A stretch of DNA of 64,000 nucleotides from Bin87 sp026710825 (GCA_965232815.1 OZ247427.1:620001-684000); one strand, 5' to 3'. Positions 17,236 through 26,132 are shown, counted from the stretch's first letter. Made by a program: numbers and translations. The notes: a model not told the origin generated them from the sequence alone.

Positions 17236-17598
17236 ATGGCGAAAGCGATGCGGAAAATTCGGGTAGGCTCTGTAGTGAGCACCCGTATGGACAAAACGGC
17301 GGTAGTGGAGTTCGTGTGGAAACAACGGCACCGGGTTTACCGCAAGCAGATGCGTCGCGTCGCTCGGTTCTACGTCCATGACCCTGAGAGCCAATGCAAA
17401 ATTGGGGACACAGTAAGGATCCAGGAAACGCGCCCGATCTCCCGCACCAAGCACTGGCGCCTCCTGGAGATCACTGCACGGCGAGAAGTGGCCGATGTCC
17501 GCCCGATTGAACTCGAAACCGACGTTGTGATCGAACCGGCTGCAAGCGAGATTGCACAGGTCGATCAGAACGATGACGCCGATGGCGAGGATGCGTAA
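17236..17598 (+). CDS. rpsQ: 30S ribosomal protein S17, with acidic C-terminal extension
   Basis: S17 is an OB-fold primary binder of 16S rRNA. The first ~85 residues match the family: GSVVSTRMDKTAVV, the RRVARFYVHDPESQCKIGD loop and the ETRPISRTKHWRLLE signature. The remaining ~35 residues (about 86-120) are acidic and low in complexity, ending DQNDDADGEDA, which makes it longer than the usual S17. The stop is followed immediately by the rplN ATG. Confidence 0.95.
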   Translation: MAKAMRKIRVGSVVSTRMDKTAVVEFVWKQRHRVYRKQMRRVARFYVHDPESQCKIGDTVRIQETRPISRTKHWRLLEITARREVADVRPIELETDVVIEPAASEIAQVDQNDDADGEDA

Positions 17599-17967
17599 AT
17601 GATCCAGAGTTATACAAGGCTCCACGTGGCAGACAACAGTGGAGCGCGCCGCATCCGACTGATTAACATCCCGGGTTCCAGCCGGCGCAAGTATGCGTCG
17701 GTGGGTGATATCATCGTGTGTACGGTCAGAGAAGCCGTACCGAACTCTCCGGTGCGCAAAGGTTCCGTGGTAAAAGCGGTGATCGTGCGACAGGCCGCAC
17801 CGCTGTTGAGGCCGGACGGAACCTACATCAGATTTGATGACAACGCTGCAGTCCTAATCAACGACAACCAACTGCCTCGTGGAACCCGAATATTTGGACC
17901 GGTCGCCCGCGAACTTCGCGACAAAGGTTTCATGCGGATCGTGTCCCTGGCTCCGGAGGTTGTGTAA
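17599..17967 (+). CDS. rplN: 50S ribosomal protein L14
   Basis: L14 helps form intersubunit bridges and binds the RsfS silencing factor. The 122-residue protein has the standard start MIQSYTRLHVADNSGARRI and the RPDGTYIRFDDNAAVLIND and GTRIFGPVARELR segments. Its TAA shares a base with the rplX ATG. Confidence 0.98.
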   Translation: MIQSYTRLHVADNSGARRIRLINIPGSSRRKYASVGDIIVCTVREAVPNSPVRKGSVVKAVIVRQAAPLLRPDGTYIRFDDNAAVLINDNQLPRGTRIFGPVARELRDKGFMRIVSLAPEVV

Positions 17968-18239
17968 TGGCGCGGAGCAAGATTCACCGTGGGGACGATG
18001 TGGTCGTGATTGCCGGCAAGGACAAAGGGAAAACCGGTCGAGTACTCCAGATGGTGCCGGAGAAAAATCGCGTGCTCGTGGAAGGCGTAAACATAGTCAC
18101 GAAGCACTACAAGCCACGCCCAGGCATCAGACAGGGCGGGAGAGTGCAGCAGGAAGCGTCCATTCACATCTCCAACATCAAGCTGATCCAAAGTAACTAT
18201 ACCGAGCCCGGTACCCAGTTCCGAAACCGGGACGAGTGA
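17967..18239 (+). CDS. rplX: 50S ribosomal protein L24
   Basis: L24 is an assembly initiator of the large subunit. The 90-residue protein contains the KOW motif around DVVVIAGKDKGKTGRVLQM and the HYKPRPGIRQGG segment. It overlaps rplN by one base and is followed by rplE with almost no gap. Confidence 0.96.
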   Translation: MARSKIHRGDDVVVIAGKDKGKTGRVLQMVPEKNRVLVEGVNIVTKHYKPRPGIRQGGRVQQEASIHISNIKLIQSNYTEPGTQFRNRDE

Positions 18240-18244
18240 TTACG

Positions 18245-18904
18245 ATGACGACTGAACAACAAACCCAACCAGATCAAGAAGTCGAGAACCAGGGAGGCGG
18301 GCGGCGTCGGCGTCAGCAGGAATCCGCGGAAAGTAATGGCTCCAACGGAACTGCGCTCCCTCCACCGAGTTTCAAAATCCAATTCAGGGATGAAATCGTC
18401 CCAGCCATGGTCTCGGAGTTCGATTATTCGAGCCCGATGCAGGTGCCCAGACTCAGCAAGATTAATCTGAATATCGGTTTGGGCGAGGCTTTGACCAATG
18501 GCAGGGCCATGGAAAGTGCGGTACGCGATCTGACAACCATTTCAGGCCAAAAGCCGATCATCACCCGCGCCAGGCGCTCGATCGCCGGCTTCAAGGTACG
18601 GCAGGGGAACCCAATCGGTACGGCCGTCACACTCCGCGGCGATCGCATGTATTACTTCCTGGAGCGGTTAATCATCACCGCTCTACCGCGCATCCGAGAC
18701 TTCCGCGGTATATCCCGAGGAGGCTTCGACGGGCGCGGCAATTTCTCCCTGGGTTTGCGTGAACAGATCGTATTCCCCGAGATCGACTACAACAGCATCG
18801 ACCGCCTCCGCGGATTGCAGGTAACGATTACTACCACCGCAAATAATGACGCCGAGGCAACCCGGTTGCTAGAACATTTCGGAATGCCCTTCATCCGGCA
18901 GTAA
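18245..18904 (+). CDS. rplE: 50S ribosomal protein L5, with N-terminal extension
   Basis: L5 holds 5S rRNA and contacts the P-site tRNA. From ATG 18245 it has 219 residues; a GTG at 18236 overlapping the rplX stop is also in frame. The first ~40 residues are a Gln/Gly/Arg-rich, probably disordered extension not normal for the family (about 180 residues). The core follows, with KINLNIGLGEAL, the GQKPIITRARRSIAGFK segment, and the C-terminal FGMPF. Confidence 0.95.
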   Translation: MTTEQQTQPDQEVENQGGGRRRRQQESAESNGSNGTALPPPSFKIQFRDEIVPAMVSEFDYSSPMQVPRLSKINLNIGLGEALTNGRAMESAVRDLTTISGQKPIITRARRSIAGFKVRQGNPIGTAVTLRGDRMYYFLERLIITALPRIRDFRGISRGGFDGRGNFSLGLREQIVFPEIDYNSIDRLRGLQVTITTTANNDAEATRLLEHFGMPFIRQ

Positions 18905-18993
18905 GCCTCAATATCAGAGGCGCTTGTCGCTAAATCGATGCGGTCCGACCAGAACGAGACATTTGACACCGTCAGAGCACGGGAGAACGTATT

Positions 18994-19299
18994 TTGGCAA
19001 AAAAATCATCCATAGTAAAAAACGAGCGTCGGAAACGAACAGTTGCTAAATACTCAGCGCAAAGGGCGGCGTTGCTAGCCCAAGCTCGCGACATATCCAG
19101 GCCCATGCGCGAACGATTCGAAGCCAGACAGCAACTCGCCCTTTTGCCACCCGATGCTAACCCCAATCGTATCCGCAATCGAGACGGCGCGACGGGGAGG
19201 CCTCGCGGATACATCCGCCATTTTGGCCTGTCCCGAATTTCGTTCCGCGAAATGGCTCTCGATGGATTGTTGCCAGGCGTTCGTAAGGCGAGCTTGTGA
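18994..19299 (+). CDS. rpsN: 30S ribosomal protein S14, zinc-independent long form
   Basis: S14 is a late-assembling head protein. It starts with TTG at 18994 behind a GGGAGA box and gives 101 residues. There are no CX2C zinc motifs, so this is the long zinc-free form and not the short zinc type. Segments NRIRNRDGATGRPRGYIRHFGLSR and the C-terminal REMALDGLLPGVRKASL (ending in W in many species) fix the identity. Confidence 0.95.
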   Translation: MAKKSSIVKNERRKRTVAKYSAQRAALLAQARDISRPMRERFEARQQLALLPPDANPNRIRNRDGATGRPRGYIRHFGLSRISFREMALDGLLPGVRKASL

Positions 19300-19381
19300 C
19301 AGTATCGAGTTCGAATGCATCGGTGCCGTTGACAGGCTACGTGATGACAACAAGTAACAACAGTAATGGAGCTCTGACGCG

Positions 19382-19780
19382 ATGCCCGTAAACGACCCAG
19401 TTGCAGATATGCTGACGCGCATACGCAATGCCATCCACGCGCGGCACCAATCAGTATTGGTACCCCAGTCCAAAATGAAAACCGCCATCGCCGATATCTT
19501 GAAGTCTCAAGGTTACATCCGCGATTGGGATTCGGCCAGGAACCAGAAATTCCCGACCATGCGCATCCAGCTTTTGTACAAGGATGACGAACAAAACGCC
19601 ATCAGGGGATTAAAACGCGTCAGCAAGCCAGGCCTTCGTGTGCACGTAGGTCGCGGAGAAATCCCCCGTGTCTACGGCGGATTGGGCATCGCAATCGTAT
19701 CAACCTCCCAAGGGATGATGACCGGGTACGAAGCCTGGCGCAAGGGCATCGGAGGAGAATTGGTCTGCTATGTCTGGTAA
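19382..19780 (+). CDS. rpsH: 30S ribosomal protein S8
   Basis: S8 binds the central domain of 16S rRNA and in some bacteria also represses the spc operon. The 132-residue protein begins PVNDPVADMLTRIRNA and ends with the family signature STSQGMMTGYEAWRKGIGGELVCYVW. It overlaps the next gene, rplF, by 11 bases. Confidence 0.98.
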   Translation: MPVNDPVADMLTRIRNAIHARHQSVLVPQSKMKTAIADILKSQGYIRDWDSARNQKFPTMRIQLLYKDDEQNAIRGLKRVSKPGLRVHVGRGEIPRVYGGLGIAIVSTSQGMMTGYEAWRKGIGGELVCYVW

Positions 19781-20384
19781 TGAAATTATGATCAGTTCCG
19801 GCGTCGCGGAGCGCGTGGCCCCCGAAGAGCGCCCGCTTTCCCGCGTTGGTCGGCAACCCATACCGATTCCCCAAGGTGTAACTGTTGAAGTGATCTACGG
19901 GGGCGTCATCATCACTGGTCCTCGGGGAACGGTTACGCAGAAGTACCACCCCGAGGTCAACGTCAGCGCCAACGCCGATGAGATCATCGTGGAGCGCTTG
20001 ACCGATCGGAAGTTCCACCACTCGTTGCACGGCTTGACTCGTTCCCTGATTGCAAATGCTGTGGTCGGAGTTACAGAGGGTTACAACCGCACGTTGGAAT
20101 TGATGGGGGTCGGATACCGCGTACAACAAAACGGTGAAGGTATCACCCTGAGCGTAGGATACAGCCACACCGTTGACATCTTCCCCGAAGACGGCCTCGT
20201 CATGGAAGTGGAAGGGAATAACCGCGTTCACATTTCCGGTGTCGACAAGCAGAAAGTGGGGCAACTGGCGGCCAAAGTCCGCAAGGTGCGTCCCCCAAAT
20301 GCCTACAAGGAGAAAGGGATTCGTTACCAGAACGAAGTCCTGCGCCTGAAGCCTGGAAAGGCTGCAGCTCGGCGCGCCGTGTAG
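19770..20384 (+). CDS. rplF: 50S ribosomal protein L6
   Basis: L6 lies near the factor-binding site of the large subunit. From ATG 19770 it has 204 residues, with about 24 N-terminal residues (MSGNEIMISSGVAERVAPEE) before the usual SRVGRQPIPIP opening. The C-terminal signature region VRPPNAYKEKGIRY is intact. The extension could be real or the start could be the ATG at 19788; the 11-base overlap with rpsH favours translational coupling at 19770. Confidence 0.95.
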   Translation: MSGNEIMISSGVAERVAPEERPLSRVGRQPIPIPQGVTVEVIYGGVIITGPRGTVTQKYHPEVNVSANADEIIVERLTDRKFHHSLHGLTRSLIANAVVGVTEGYNRTLELMGVGYRVQQNGEGITLSVGYSHTVDIFPEDGLVMEVEGNNRVHISGVDKQKVGQLAAKVRKVRPPNAYKEKGIRYQNEVLRLKPGKAAARRAV

Positions 20385-20423
20385 CGTACTCAATGAACGA
20401 TCGAATCTGAGAGCACCAAGACT

Positions 20424-20783
20424 ATGCCGAAAGACAAGGATGCCCGGAAACTGCGAGTCGTACGACACCGCCGGGTTAGGAACAAAGTAATTGGGACGGC
20501 TGAACGGCCACGACTTTGCGTATTTCGCAGCCTGAAAGGCATCTACGCCCAGGTCATTGACGATGCGCAGGGGCATACACTCGCCCACGCGTCCAGCCGC
20601 GAATTGACCCCCGCAGACGACACGTCGAAAACTTCGGCCTCAGTCGCAGTGGGGAAGTTGGTCGCAGAACGAGCAATCGCCGCAGGGATTTCCGCAGTAG
20701 TTTTCGACCGCGGCGGTTACCAATTCCATGGCCGCGTGAAAGCATTGGCTGATGCAGCCCGGGAAGGAGGGCTTAAGTTCTGA
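20424..20783 (+). CDS. rplR: 50S ribosomal protein L18
   Basis: L18 binds 5S rRNA together with L5. The 119-residue protein has an N-terminal basic tail, the RPRLCVFRSLKGIYAQVIDD strand-loop, and the C-terminal FDRGGYQFHGRVKALADAARE GGLKF region typical of the family. Its stop overlaps the rpsE ATG by one base. Confidence 0.97.
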   Translation: MPKDKDARKLRVVRHRRVRNKVIGTAERPRLCVFRSLKGIYAQVIDDAQGHTLAHASSRELTPADDTSKTSASVAVGKLVAERAIAAGISAVVFDRGGYQFHGRVKALADAAREGGLKF

Positions 20784-21610
20784 TGGTATCTCCAGCAACC
20801 CGCAGAGGTGAACGCAGCGACCGTGGCGGCGGTGAACGCCGAGGCGGACGTGGTGGGCGTGGCCGCGATCGAGATCAGCGGCAACGTGAAGACGATAGTG
20901 GTGGTTTCAGCGAACGGGTTGTCCACACCCGTCGCATCGCCAAGGTAGTCAAAGGCGGCCGCAGGCTCCGATTCAACGCGTTGGTGGTCATCGGCGACGG
21001 ACAGGGCCGAGTCGGCGCAGGGATGGGAAAGGCTTTGGCGATCCCTGATGCGGTGCGAAAAGGGACCGCGGTTGCTCGCCGCAGCACCGTTACCATCCCC
21101 ATCAAAGGCAGCACTATCCCTCACGAAATTTCCGTTCGCAAGGGCGCATCGATCGTAATCATCAAACCGGCTCCGCTGGGTACCGGGGTCATTGCCGCCG
21201 GTGCGATGCGCGCTATGCTCGAGTTGGGCGGCGTGCAGGACGTGGTAGGGAAGTCCCTCGGTTCACGCAATCCTATCAACATCGTACAGGCCACTTTGGA
21301 AGCCCTCAGTTTGCTGAGGGATCCCGAAACCGAACGCGCCAATCGGCTGGGGCTCAACCGACCCGAAACCAACGGCGCGGTTGGCTCCGCTCAACCTGAA
21401 ACCTCCGATGAGACTCCCAGCGCTACAGAGGCACCGGTCGCTGAAGCACCCGCCCCGACGGCGGAAGCGGAACCTCCCGCCGCCGAATCGGTAGCGCCAA
21501 CAGAGGCCAGCACACCAAGCGAGGCTCCGGCGGTGGCTAACCCTTCAGATGGCGACATTGCGCAACCAACGGAACCAACGTCTGAAACCGACGCCGACCC
21601 ATCTGCCTAG
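20783..21610 (+). CDS. rpsE: 30S ribosomal protein S5, with long N- and C-terminal extensions
   Basis: S5 controls decoding fidelity and mRNA entry. The 275-residue product is about 100 longer than usual. Residues 1-40 are Arg/Gly-rich (RGERSDRGGGERRGGRGG), the core (about 42-200) contains RRLRFNALVVIGDGQGRVGAG and the APLGTGVIAAGAMRAMLE segment. The last ~75 residues are an Ala/Pro/Glu-rich low-complexity tail. The core is complete, so function is expected to be normal. Confidence 0.96.
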   Translation: MVSPATRRGERSDRGGGERRGGRGGRGRDRDQRQREDDSGGFSERVVHTRRIAKVVKGGRRLRFNALVVIGDGQGRVGAGMGKALAIPDAVRKGTAVARRSTVTIPIKGSTIPHEISVRKGASIVIIKPAPLGTGVIAAGAMRAMLELGGVQDVVGKSLGSRNPINIVQATLEALSLLRDPETERANRLGLNRPETNGAVGSAQPETSDETPSATEAPVAEAPAPTAEAEPPAAESVAPTEASTPSEAPAVANPSDGDIAQPTEPTSETDADPSA

Positions 21611-21630
21611 AGCAGCGATCGAGCACTGAT

Positions 21631-21813
21631 ATGGCACAGATTAAAATTACCTGGAAAAAAAGTTGCATTGGTAGGCCTTCCTATCAGCGACGTATCGTAG
21701 AATCTTTGGGTTTGAAAAGGCTCAACCACTCAGTCGTGCATCATGACAGCCCAACCATCATGGGCATGGTGAAGAAGGTCCAGCACCTCGTAGTGGTGGA
21801 ACCGGCTGAATGA
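21631..21813 (+). CDS. rpmD: 50S ribosomal protein L30
   Basis: A 60-residue protein of the large subunit. It matches the short bacterial L30, with IKITWKKSCIGRPSYQRRIVESLGL and the NHSVVHHDSPTIMGMVKKVQHLV half. It lies between rpsE and rplO as in the standard spc operon. Confidence 0.95.
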   Translation: MAQIKITWKKSCIGRPSYQRRIVESLGLKRLNHSVVHHDSPTIMGMVKKVQHLVVVEPAE

Positions 21814-21865
21814 GCGAAATCCTCCCGATGCAACCTCCCGCCAGTATTGGAGCAAATTACCTACC

Positions 21866-22312
21866 ATGATGGAGCACGACATATCACCGCCAAAAGGGTC
21901 GCGCCGGAACCGGAAGCGGGTTGGGCGCGGTGATTCCGCCGGCGGTGGCAGCTATGCTGGCCGCGGTTTGAAGGGACAGAAATCCCGGTCAGGAAAAGGA
22001 CTCCGACCAGGATTCGAAGGCGGTCAACTGCCCCTTATCAAGGGTCTGCCGATGAAGCGCGGCTTCAACAACCGCTACAAAACCTACTACGCCTTGGTGA
22101 ATCTAACCACACTGGAGGAGCGCTTCGAGTCCGGCGATCGGGTTACTCCAGAGCTGTTGCACGGGTTGAACATCGTGCGCAGGACCAACCTGCCCATTAA
22201 AGTGGTTGGGGACGGGGAACTCGGACACCCTCTCACCGTGGTCGCTCACAAATTCACCGCCTCGGCTCGCGCCAAGATTGAGGCGGCCGGCGGCGTGGCA
22301 GAAGAGATCTAA
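21866..22312 (+). CDS. rplO: 50S ribosomal protein L15
   Basis: L15 is a late assembly protein of the large subunit. The 148-residue protein has the Gly/Arg-rich N-terminus (KRVGRGDSAGGGSYAGRGLKG), the GFEGGQLPLIKGLPMKRGF signature and the C-terminal KFTASARAKIEAAGG. ATG 21866 and 21869 are adjacent possible starts. Confidence 0.97.
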   Translation: MMEHDISPPKGSRRNRKRVGRGDSAGGGSYAGRGLKGQKSRSGKGLRPGFEGGQLPLIKGLPMKRGFNNRYKTYYALVNLTTLEERFESGDRVTPELLHGLNIVRRTNLPIKVVGDGELGHPLTVVAHKFTASARAKIEAAGGVAEEI

Positions 22313-22351
22313 ACGATTCGTTGTGCGGAATCGGCGCGAGTTAGCTAAGGC

Positions 22352-23683
22352 ATGATCCAGTCAGAAGTGCAGGGCGGCGGACGGTGGCCGCGGTTAGTTC
22401 AGGCTGCTATTGACGCGTTCAGCGTGCCCGACCTCAGGGCGAAGATCCTGTTCACCCTGGGTATGCTGGCGTTGTACAGGCTGGTCGCCCATATCCCGAT
22501 TCCAGGGCTCGACGCGGGCGCGCTGGACAACCTGTTCAGTAACAACCAGCTGTTGGGGTTCCTGGACCTGTTTTCTGGTGGCGCTCTGCGACGCATGAGC
22601 ATCGTGGCGCTGGGTGTGTTCCCGTATATCACCGCCTCGATCATCATGCAGTTGCTGACGCCTGTCATACCGGCGCTGCAGAATATGTCCCGAGAAGGCG
22701 AATCCGGTCGTATCAAGATGAACCGGATCACTCACTGGGGTACCGTGCCCATAGCCGTTGCTCAGGCATTCGCGCAGCTTGTCCTGTTGCAACAAGCTAA
22801 CGTGCTGACCAACGTTGGGTTCACCGGCGATGCGTTCCTCCCCACGGTGGCGGCTGTGCTGTCAATGACTGCAGGGACCATGTTCCTCGTATGGCTGGGC
22901 GAACTGATCACGGAACGCGGCATTGGCAACGGCATCTCGCTCATCATATTCGCGGGCATAGTCGTCGGTTTCCCGGGACTGCTGGCAACCAGCTTCCTGG
23001 ATCGCGACAACATCATCGGTATCTTCTTCTTTGCATTGATCGGCCTCGTAATCATCGCTTTGATCGTTGTGTTCAACGAGGCTCACCGACGTATTCCGGT
23101 TCAATATGGCCGCAGCATCTTTCGAGGCGGTCAAATGTATCGGCAGTCTGGCTCAACATATATACCGTTGCGCATCAACTCCGCCGGGATGATACCTCTG
23201 ATTTTCGCTTTCTCAATCGTGATCTTGCCCGGTACCGTGGCACAGTACCTGAGCTCCGCTGGCGGGTTCCTGGGTAACGTCGCCGGTAACATGCAGACTG
23301 CTCTGAGTCCGACCGGCCCAATCTATTGGGTGCTGGCATTTGTCCTGGTGGTTGCGTTCACGTTCTTCTACACCCTGGTTGTGTTCCAGCAGCAGAACAT
23401 AGCGGAAAATCTGCAACGAAATGGAGGCTTTGTCCTGGGGATTCGGCCCGGGCGTCCCACCCAGGACTATTTGAACCGGGTTATAGTTCGCCTCACCTTG
23501 GGCGGAGCGTTATTCCTTGGATTCATTGCCATAGTTCCTTACCTCGCATCCCTGGTGACCAACGTCGAAGCGATAGCCCTCAGCAGCACCAGTCTGCTCA
23601 TCATGGTCGGCGTCGGACTCGACACGCTGCGGCAGTTGGAGGCCCAACTGATGATGCGTAACTACGAGGGATTCCTGCGATGA
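22352..23683 (+). CDS. secY: Protein translocase subunit SecY
   Basis: SecY forms the protein-conducting channel of the inner membrane with SecE and SecG. The 443-residue protein has about ten hydrophobic segments. The plug region and TM2 (HIPIPGLDA...LGFLDLFSGGAL), the ALGVFPYITASIIMQLL motif, and the C-terminal cytosolic loop with FQQQNIAENLQRNGGFVLGIRPG are all visible. It overlaps adk by four bases. Confidence 0.98.
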   Translation: MIQSEVQGGGRWPRLVQAAIDAFSVPDLRAKILFTLGMLALYRLVAHIPIPGLDAGALDNLFSNNQLLGFLDLFSGGALRRMSIVALGVFPYITASIIMQLLTPVIPALQNMSREGESGRIKMNRITHWGTVPIAVAQAFAQLVLLQQANVLTNVGFTGDAFLPTVAAVLSMTAGTMFLVWLGELITERGIGNGISLIIFAGIVVGFPGLLATSFLDRDNIIGIFFFALIGLVIIALIVVFNEAHRRIPVQYGRSIFRGGQMYRQSGSTYIPLRINSAGMIPLIFAFSIVILPGTVAQYLSSAGGFLGNVAGNMQTALSPTGPIYWVLAFVLVVAFTFFYTLVVFQQQNIAENLQRNGGFVLGIRPGRPTQDYLNRVIVRLTLGGALFLGFIAIVPYLASLVTNVEAIALSSTSLLIMVGVGLDTLRQLEAQLMMRNYEGFLR

Positions 23684-24369
23684 CCCGCATCGGCGTTGCG
23701 ACAAACTTGCGGTTGATTCTCTTGGGCCCACCGGGAGCCGGCAAGGGAACTCAGGCCCTGTTGCTCAAGGAACAACTGGAAATCGAGCATGTCAGCTCAG
23801 GCGACCTCTTTCGCCATCATCTATCCAACGGCACCGAACTCGGTGAAATAGCTCGTGGGTACATGAACCAAGGAGCCTTGGTGCCTGACGAGGTAACTAT
23901 CGGCATGGTGTTGGGCCGCGTTCGGTCTATGCCCACCGGGCAAGGGTTTATGCTGGACGGATTTCCTCGCAACACCAACCAAGCCGAGGCGCTGGATAGC
24001 GCGCTGGAGCAACGAGGCCAGAAAATCGACCGCGTGGTGCATATCAGCGTACCTGACGATGAACTGATTCGCCGGCTCAGTAACCGCTACATCTGTCGAA
24101 AATGCCAGAAACCCTTTACCCGCACGCCTGCGTCTGGCGAGCCGCCCCAAAGTTGCGACGAATGTGCGGACGGCGGGGACATCTATCAGCGGGACGACGA
24201 TACCCCGTGTGCGGTGGCTAACCGTTTGATGGTGTACCATCAGGAAACGGCTCCGGTACTCGACTTCTATCGCGGCACGGGGCTGTTGGCGACCATACCA
24301 GGGGAGGCATCCGTCGAAACGGTCAACAAATCGGTGCTCGCCGCATTGGGCTTGACGGTTGAGGTATAA
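23680..24369 (+). CDS. adk: Adenylate kinase, zinc-binding LID type
   Basis: Adenylate kinase interconverts ATP, ADP and AMP. The 229-residue enzyme has the P-loop GPPGAGKGT (16-24), the AMP-binding SGDLFR and GFPRN motifs, and a long LID. Four cysteines in the LID (C139, C142, C159, C162) form a structural zinc site. The ATG overlaps the secY stop, and map follows after five bases, as in many secY-adk-map operons. Confidence 0.97.
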   Translation: MTRIGVATNLRLILLGPPGAGKGTQALLLKEQLEIEHVSSGDLFRHHLSNGTELGEIARGYMNQGALVPDEVTIGMVLGRVRSMPTGQGFMLDGFPRNTNQAEALDSALEQRGQKIDRVVHISVPDDELIRRLSNRYICRKCQKPFTRTPASGEPPQSCDECADGGDIYQRDDDTPCAVANRLMVYHQETAPVLDFYRGTGLLATIPGEASVETVNKSVLAALGLTVEV

Positions 24370-24374
24370 TCATA

Positions 24375-25184
24375 ATGGTGGAAAATCAAACAAAACGAAA
24401 AACAGCTTCCAATTCACCGTCTTCGTACACGGGCGGAATTACTATCAAGTCCCGACGTGAGATGGAAGCCATGGAGCGCGCCGGCGCCATCGTTGGATCC
24501 ACCCTTGCTCTCCTCAAGCGCTCGGTCGAACCAGGCATGACCACCGCCGACCTGAACCGAATCGCGGAAAAAAATATCAGGAGCATGGGAGCGGTCCCCG
24601 CATTCTTGGGTTACCAGGGTTTCCCCGGCACGATTTGTGCATCCGTGAACGAGGAAATCGTTCATGGCATCCCCGGTAAGCGCGTTCTCAAACAGGGCGA
24701 CATCATAAAAATGGATTGCGGCGCTACCATCGATGGTTTCATCGGCGACGCAGCGATTTCAGTGCCGGTCGGGGAAATCGATGAAGCGACACAACGCCTG
24801 CTGGACGACACCAGGGCGAGCCTCTACGAAGGCATCGCGGCGGCCCAACCGGGTAACAGGATCGGCGACATTGGCGCGGCGGTGGAAGGCTACGCCACAG
24901 AACGCGGCTACGGTGTGGTCCGCCAATTCGTCGGGCACGGTATCGGTCGCTTCCTTCACGAGGACCCGCAGGTTCCCAATTACGGGGAGGCGGGCAAGGG
25001 CGTCCTACTCAGGCCCGGAATGTGCATCTGCATCGAGCCCATGTTGAACATGGGCACAGAAGACACAAAGATTCTGGATGACGATTGGACGGTCGTTACT
25101 GCAGATGGAGCGATGTCCGCTCACTTTGAGCACACGCTGGCGATCACCAAGGACGGACCAAAAATTTTGACTTTGCACGACTGA
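24375..25184 (+). CDS. map: Methionine aminopeptidase, type I
   Basis: The enzyme removes the initiator methionine from nascent proteins. The 269-residue protein has a short 25-residue polar lead. The metal-binding set follows: D in MDCGATIDGFIGDAA, the second aspartate in the same stretch, the histidine in GHGIGRFLHEDPQVPN, and the two glutamates in CIEPMLN and HFEHTLAI. The pattern is that of type Ia enzymes without the SH3-like N-terminal zinc domain. Confidence 0.97.
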   Translation: MVENQTKRKTASNSPSSYTGGITIKSRREMEAMERAGAIVGSTLALLKRSVEPGMTTADLNRIAEKNIRSMGAVPAFLGYQGFPGTICASVNEEIVHGIPGKRVLKQGDIIKMDCGATIDGFIGDAAISVPVGEIDEATQRLLDDTRASLYEGIAAAQPGNRIGDIGAAVEGYATERGYGVVRQFVGHGIGRFLHEDPQVPNYGEAGKGVLLRPGMCICIEPMLNMGTEDTKILDDDWTVVTADGAMSAHFEHTLAITKDGPKILTLHD

Positions 25185-25242
25185 TTCCCCCATCGGCTGT
25201 ATTGAATCCCGAGGGACCGCAACAACAAAAGTAGGCTTATTT

Positions 25243-25461
25243 ATGGCAAAAAAAGAAGCGATCGAGGTTGAGGCACAGGTAACCGAAGCCCTGCCCAACG
25301 GGATGTTCCGAGTGGAATTGCCCAACGATCACCAGGTCCTGGCTCATATCTCGGGAAAAATCCGCATGCACTTCATACGGGTATTGCCGGGAGACCGTGT
25401 CTTGGTGGAACTATCACCATATGACCTGAGTCGGGGCCGGATCACCTATCGGTTCAAGTAA
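25243..25461 (+). CDS. infA: Translation initiation factor IF-1
   Basis: IF-1 blocks the A site during initiation. The 72-residue OB-fold protein has the standard sequence pattern: GMFRVELPNDHQVLAHISGKIRMHFIR and DLSRGRITYRFK at the end. It starts at ATG 25243 and lies between map and rpmJ. Confidence 0.98.
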   Translation: MAKKEAIEVEAQVTEALPNGMFRVELPNDHQVLAHISGKIRMHFIRVLPGDRVLVELSPYDLSRGRITYRFK

Positions 25462-25480
25462 TCGTGAAGGACATTCTGAA

Positions 25481-25594
25481 ATGAAAGTGTCGGCATCAGT
25501 GAAACCGCGCTGCGATCGTTGTCGGATTATCCGCCGCAAGGGCAGGGTCCGCATCATCTGCGTTAACACCAAACATGCCCAGCGCCAAGGCTGA
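25481..25594 (+). CDS. rpmJ: 50S ribosomal protein L36, zinc-binding form
   Basis: This very small gene encodes 37 residues from ATG 25481 to TGA 25592-25594. It has the L36 pattern MKV..SVKPRCDRCR...GRVRIICVN.KHAQRQG. The zinc ligands are C11, C14, C27 and H32. It occupies the usual place between infA and rpsM. It was found by reading the gap directly. Confidence 0.96.
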   Translation: MKVSASVKPRCDRCRIIRRKGRVRIICVNTKHAQRQG

Positions 25595-25677
25595 GATACC
25601 TAGGAACATGGTCCAGAGCCGTAACCGGTTTTGGTTCGCCGGAAATATCCAATCTCAGACCACCCAGGAGAGGAATC

Positions 25678-26070
25678 ATGGTTCGTATCGCGGGAGTTGA
25701 CGTACCGGACCGCAAGCGCGCTCACATTGCGCTCCGCAGCATCTACGGCATAGGCCCAACCAAGGCCATCGAAATCGTTGGCAAAGCCAACTTGGACGTC
25801 GACATGCCTCCGCGCATGAGTGACCTCTCCGAGGATCAACTCGACAGGATCCGGGTCATCGTTGACCAGGACTACATTACCGAGGGTGACCTACGACGGG
25901 AACACAACGAAAATATCCGTCGGCTCATTGACATCGGCAGCTACCGCGGTTTGCGGCATCGTCGCAACCTCCCCGTACACGGCCAACGCACCCGAACCAA
26001 TGCCCGCTCACGCAAGGGAGCCCGACGGACGGTTGCTGGGCGCGGCCGCCGCACGGGTGGCAAGAAGTAG
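25678..26070 (+). CDS. rpsM: 30S ribosomal protein S13
   Basis: S13 contacts the large subunit and P-site tRNA. The 130-residue protein begins MVRIAGVDVPDRKRAHIAL, has the YGIGPTKAIEI helix-hairpin segment, and the C-terminal RGLRHRRNLPVHGQRTRTNARSRKGARRT tail. It starts at ATG 25678 behind AGGAG. Confidence 0.98.
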   Translation: MVRIAGVDVPDRKRAHIALRSIYGIGPTKAIEIVGKANLDVDMPPRMSDLSEDQLDRIRVIVDQDYITEGDLRREHNENIRRLIDIGSYRGLRHRRNLPVHGQRTRTNARSRKGARRTVAGRGRRTGGKK

Positions 26071-26132
26071 ACCCGTAACGGTCAACCGTCCCGAACAACT
26101 GAACAGAAAACGCATCCGAGAGGTAACCCTAG

